Origin: JANLVJ01 sp031363945
GTDB taxonomy: Bacteria; Bacteroidota; Bacteroidia; Sphingobacteriales; Sphingobacteriaceae
Assembly (NCBI GenBank): GCA_031363945.1
Contig: JANLVJ010000047.1
Coordinates: 62,001 to 126,000, forward strand
DNA: 64,000 nt
Direction: 5' to 3'
Part shown: positions 61,793 to 64,000 of the stretch, one piece after another
Layout of the letters: every line of letters starts with the position of its first letter
Numbering within the stretch: the first letter of the stretch is position 1
Notes under the pieces: model-generated
What the model saw: the letters and a program-made list of their open reading frames with translations, nothing else
Databases searched by the model: none
Told to the model about the DNA's origin: nothing
Translations under genes and position numbers: made by a program

Positions 61793-62398
61793 TTATTTCA
61801 TTACTGGGATATCTTTAGGATCCTGTTCATCGACAAATTTCTTCGATTTTTTCTTTTTGACTGCACGTTCGACAAAGGGTATTTCTGAGATAATTTCAGA
61901 TGGGCTGAAACGTATTCCAGGGGCAGCTGGTGGCAAATTAAGTTCAGTACGATTTATAAGTGCAGCAGGGTTCATGATTGCAACAGGAGGTAATTCAAGA
62001 TGAAGAAACTCATATTTGAACCTTTCTTTGGTAAGCGCCCTTACAGTGATACCCCTGAGCATATAAACGGATGGAATCATGTTAATAGAAACGAAGACTG
62101 TAGTTGCTTTGGGCAATGTTGCCACAATCAGGACATGAGGGCGGTAACCAACACCGGTAAAAAGAACAGTGTCTGATCTGTTTACGGCAAGACTGAAAAA
62201 GCCCTGATTATTGCTGATCATTCCTCTATTTGAACTCCTGATATGAATTGTTATAAAAGATACTGGTTCATGAGAAACAGAATCTACTACATAGCCACTA
62301 AGTTGAACAATAGAACTGTCAGACCGTGTTTGTGCCTTTGAAATACATAAGCTAAACGTCAGTACTATTAAAATAAGAGCATTAATAAAATTTTTCAA
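61793..62398 (-). CDS. carboxypeptidase-regulatory-like domain protein, exported
   Basis: A 201-residue protein with an N-terminal signal peptide (NFINALILIVLTFSLCISKA). A CarboxypepD_reg-like beta-sandwich spans about 33-115: LSGYVVDSVSHEPVSFITIH, then a NNQGFFSLAV turn and VLFTGVGYRP. The remaining 85 residues are proline-rich and end in a lysine-rich stretch (AVKKKKSKKF). The start is TTG 62398; no ATG is available near the signal peptide. It is inserted between rimM and trmD, an otherwise conserved pair, with 1 bp to trmD. Exact role unknown; perhaps a periplasmic or outer-membrane-associated factor. Confidence 0.8.
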   Translation of the reverse strand: MKNFINALILIVLTFSLCISKAQTRSDSSIVQLSGYVVDSVSHEPVSFITIHIRSSNRGMISNNQGFFSLAVNRSDTVLFTGVGYRPHVLIVATLPKATTVFVSINMIPSVYMLRGITVRALTKERFKYEFLHLELPPVAIMNPAALINRTELNLPPAAPGIRFSPSEIISEIPFVERAVKKKKSKKFVDEQDPKDIPVMK

Positions 62399-62488
62399 TT
62401 GATTTTATTTACAAAACTTACCAACCACAAAAATAGTATCTAACGAGTGAATAAAAAGAAATCGAAGATATCTAAATAGCAGGTGAAC

Positions 62489-63004
62489 CTAAATTTTACG
62501 ATAGATATCAAGTAAGCCTTCAGGAAGTTCAAGTATTAATTTTTTATCATCTTCAATTATTTCAAGAACGGTATGCTCATTCAAGGGAACAAGAACTTCA
62601 ATTCCATTAAAATATATGCGGCCAATCCATTGTTGGGGTAAACGAACGACTTCTTCTAACTCACCGAGTAGCCCAACCAGGGAATCGTAAACGGTATATC
62701 TTACCAAATCTTTATAACTGAATTGTTTCTCTGGCAGAAGATCCGTCTGTATAAAAAGTTGCTTGCCAACAAAGCGTTGGGCAGCTTCTACTGAGCTGAC
62801 ACCGGCTAGCCTTAGAAAGCCGCCTTTTTCCTGGTAATTTAGAGAATCAACCGGAAATGGAACCAAACTTGTGCCATCAAGCAGGTATAATAAAGAGAGT
62901 ACATCAGGAACATCAAGATCTGGCGTTAAAACAAATTTAAGTTCGCCCTTAAGACCTCTGGTTTTACCGATATGGCCAAAAGTAACGCAGTCTTCTTTTT
63001 TCAT
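62489..63004 (-). CDS. rimM: 16S rRNA processing protein RimM
   Basis: A 171-residue two-domain ribosome assembly factor: an N-terminal RimM barrel (VTFGHIGKTRGLKGELKFVL, 7-26) and a C-terminal PRC-barrel with a GLLGELEEVVRLPQQW loop and IPLNEHTV-like region (VLVPLNEHTVLEI), ending LPEGLLDI. It binds S19 and assists 30S head maturation. It follows rpsP by 85 bp and precedes the carboxypeptidase-regulatory-like gene by 90 bp. ATG at 63004. Confidence 0.95.
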   Translation of the reverse strand: MKKEDCVTFGHIGKTRGLKGELKFVLTPDLDVPDVLSLLYLLDGTSLVPFPVDSLNYQEKGGFLRLAGVSSVEAAQRFVGKQLFIQTDLLPEKQFSYKDLVRYTVYDSLVGLLGELEEVVRLPQQWIGRIYFNGIEVLVPLNEHTVLEIIEDDKKLILELPEGLLDIYRKI

Positions 63005-63089
63005 TATAAATGGCTAAAGATAAAAAAAGAAAAAACCGGCAACCATATGCTTTCACATCCAGGCCGGCTTTAAAACGATTTAAAAAAAA

Positions 63090-63632
63090 TTATTCAGGTT
63101 GTGTTGTTTCTTCTTCAGTTGCTGGAGCTTCTTCTGATTGCGCTTCTGCAACTGGGTTTAGCGCTGCTTCTGCTGCAGCTTTTTTAGCTACTATGGCTTT
63201 GGTACGATCTTCTTTGATCTGAGTCTCAGCTAATAAACGGGCTTTTTCACCAACATCTTTAACAGATAAAAGGGAAGATTTTTTTCCATCTACTTTTTGT
63301 TGCTTGGCATCTGACCAGATTTTAAATTTCTCATCTGCTGCTTCAACTGATAACGAGCCTTTCTGAACACCTACATCAAGATGTCTTTTATAAAGAGCTC
63401 CTTTGTAAGATAGAATTGCATGTGTGGTATCAGTTGGCTGAGCACCATTTTTCAACCAGCTTACAGCTAGGTCGAGATTGAGTTCAATAGTTGCCGGATT
63501 AGTCAGAGGATTGTAAATTCCAATTTTTTCAATAAATTTACCATCTCTCGGAGCACGTGAATCCGCCACCACAATGTGATAAAAAGGTTTACCCTTTCTA
63601 CCATGTCTTTGTAACCTTATTTTTACGGGCAT
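63090..63632 (-). CDS. rpsP: 30S ribosomal protein S16
   Basis: 180 residues from ATG 63632 (MPVKIRLQRHGRKGKPFYHI), the standard S16 start; the open frame extends 15 codons further upstream, but those do not match the family. The core (1-80) has VADSRAPRDGKFIEKIGIYNP, and DLAVSWLKNGAQPTDT. The C-terminal tail of about 100 residues is rich in Lys, Ala and Glu and ends NPVAEAQSEEAPATEEETT; such extended S16 tails are usual in Bacteroidota. First gene of the rpsP-rimM-trmD block. Confidence 0.97.
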   Translation of the reverse strand: MPVKIRLQRHGRKGKPFYHIVVADSRAPRDGKFIEKIGIYNPLTNPATIELNLDLAVSWLKNGAQPTDTTHAILSYKGALYKRHLDVGVQKGSLSVEAADEKFKIWSDAKQQKVDGKKSSLLSVKDVGEKARLLAETQIKEDRTKAIVAKKAAAEAALNPVAEAQSEEAPATEEETTQPE

Positions 63633-63829
63633 AATAATTAGTTTAAAAAATCCCTTTTCTCCGCCAAGGGATGGCAAAGGTATAAATTAATTCCATTTAA
63701 ATTGTTAAGAGATTATTTTACAATAGCATTTACGCCTTAATGACAGAACTCAGAAAATTTGTTCGCGGTATTTCACTTTTTATTTCACCGCTATTCATGC
63801 TTTGAGCATCTTAGTCTTTTCTTATAACT

Positions 63830-64000
63830 ATGATACGAATCGCAATTGATATGGATGATGTCCTGGCTTATTCAGCGGAGAAAGCAGCAGAAGCGTTTAT
63901 CAGGGATCATGGTTTTGGGCCCAGCCATGCTGATTTACAGGGAAAGCATCTCCAGGACACCGTTCCACCTGAGTATTCAAAAAAGATAGTCTCTTATCTT
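63830..64000 (+). CDS. 5'-nucleotidase (NT5C-like) HAD family protein, 3' truncated by the window
   Basis: 57 codons are visible from ATG 63830 to the window edge. IAIDMDDVLAYSAEKAAEAF carries the HAD nucleophile motif DMDDV (Asp7, Asp9), as in the small deoxyribonucleotidase (NT5C) group, which removes phosphate from nucleoside monophosphates. The divergent rpsP gene lies about 200 bp upstream. The rest of the gene is outside the window, so other HAD motifs cannot be checked. Confidence 0.75.
   Translation, partial: MIRIAIDMDDVLAYSAEKAAEAFIRDHGFGPSHADLQGKHLQDTVPPEYSKKIVSYL

Noticed and set aside
1..64000. tRNA, rRNA, transposase or prophage genes
   Set aside because: Looked for on both strands by eye; no cloverleaf with a proper T-arm, no rRNA stretch and no mobile-element protein was found. 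Small RNAs could be missed without computation.

Overview
The window is a 64-kb piece of a chromosome from a member of the Bacteroidota, most likely of the Sphingobacteriales/Chitinophagales/Cytophagales grade. The evidence is a SusC/SusD outer-membrane pair, a GldD lipoprotein, a DUF4175 protein, a futalosine-type menaquinone pathway (MqnB, MqnD), -7 promoter boxes of the form TAnnTTTG, and no clear Shine-Dalgarno sites. Almost all of it is housekeeping DNA. I see no rRNA, tRNA, CRISPR array, phage, transposase or insertion sequence.

Layout. 1-9.3 kb: a 5'-truncated metzincin-type protease, AnmK, a two-domain M16 protease, a GH10-like lipoprotein hydrolase and a membrane-anchored coiled-coil protein. 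9.3-15.0 kb (minus): a compact operon PTPS/QueD-like, FolE, FabD and a 1237-residue NtrY-like sensor kinase. 15.2-16.9 kb (plus): a 51-residue antitoxin-like fragment fused by stop/start overlap to mqnB, then mqnD. 17-22.4 kb (minus): TPR protein, ComA-like synthase, AroE, GldD, metallo-beta-lactamase-fold hydrolase and LolC/E-type permease in one tight run. 22.8-29.0 kb (plus): an ALDH7-type dehydrogenase, a GH18-deacetylase-glycosyltransferase fusion and RarA. 29.0-34.9 kb (minus): a tandem-repeat patch, a PhnZ-like HD protein, and SusD and SusC. 35.3-42.1 kb (plus): aldo/keto reductase, DUF4175, an RsbW-like ATPase, YbeY and DUF4105.

42.07-44.08 kb is a 2-kb stretch with no convincing intact gene. 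It carries three perfect and two one-mismatch copies of the palindrome TGTTCCACGTGGAACA plus two degenerate copies, just upstream of mnmG. I read this as a parS centromere cluster for ParB. It is the most striking non-coding feature here and suggests the window lies close to the chromosome origin. About 6 kb further on, the AT-rich divergent nadB/nadA gap holds one perfect and three near-consensus DnaA boxes and is a tentative origin candidate.

44.1-64 kb: mnmG, an Ig-like lipoprotein, gamma-carbonic anhydrase, nadB and nadA (NAD synthesis), an L,D-transpeptidase-like protein, thiL, a GNAT-nitrilase fusion, a membrane zinc peptidase, SDR, ApaG, a Dus enzyme, a CPBP protease, DUF2007, cdsA, psd (phospholipid synthesis), and the ribosomal/tRNA block rpsP-rimM-(carboxypeptidase-regulatory-like gene)-trmD-rplS. 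A 5'-nucleotidase-like HAD gene runs off the right edge.

All family calls are made by reading motifs. No database search was possible. Several start codons were moved inward from the longest frame where family alignment or an ATG made this more likely; each case is stated.
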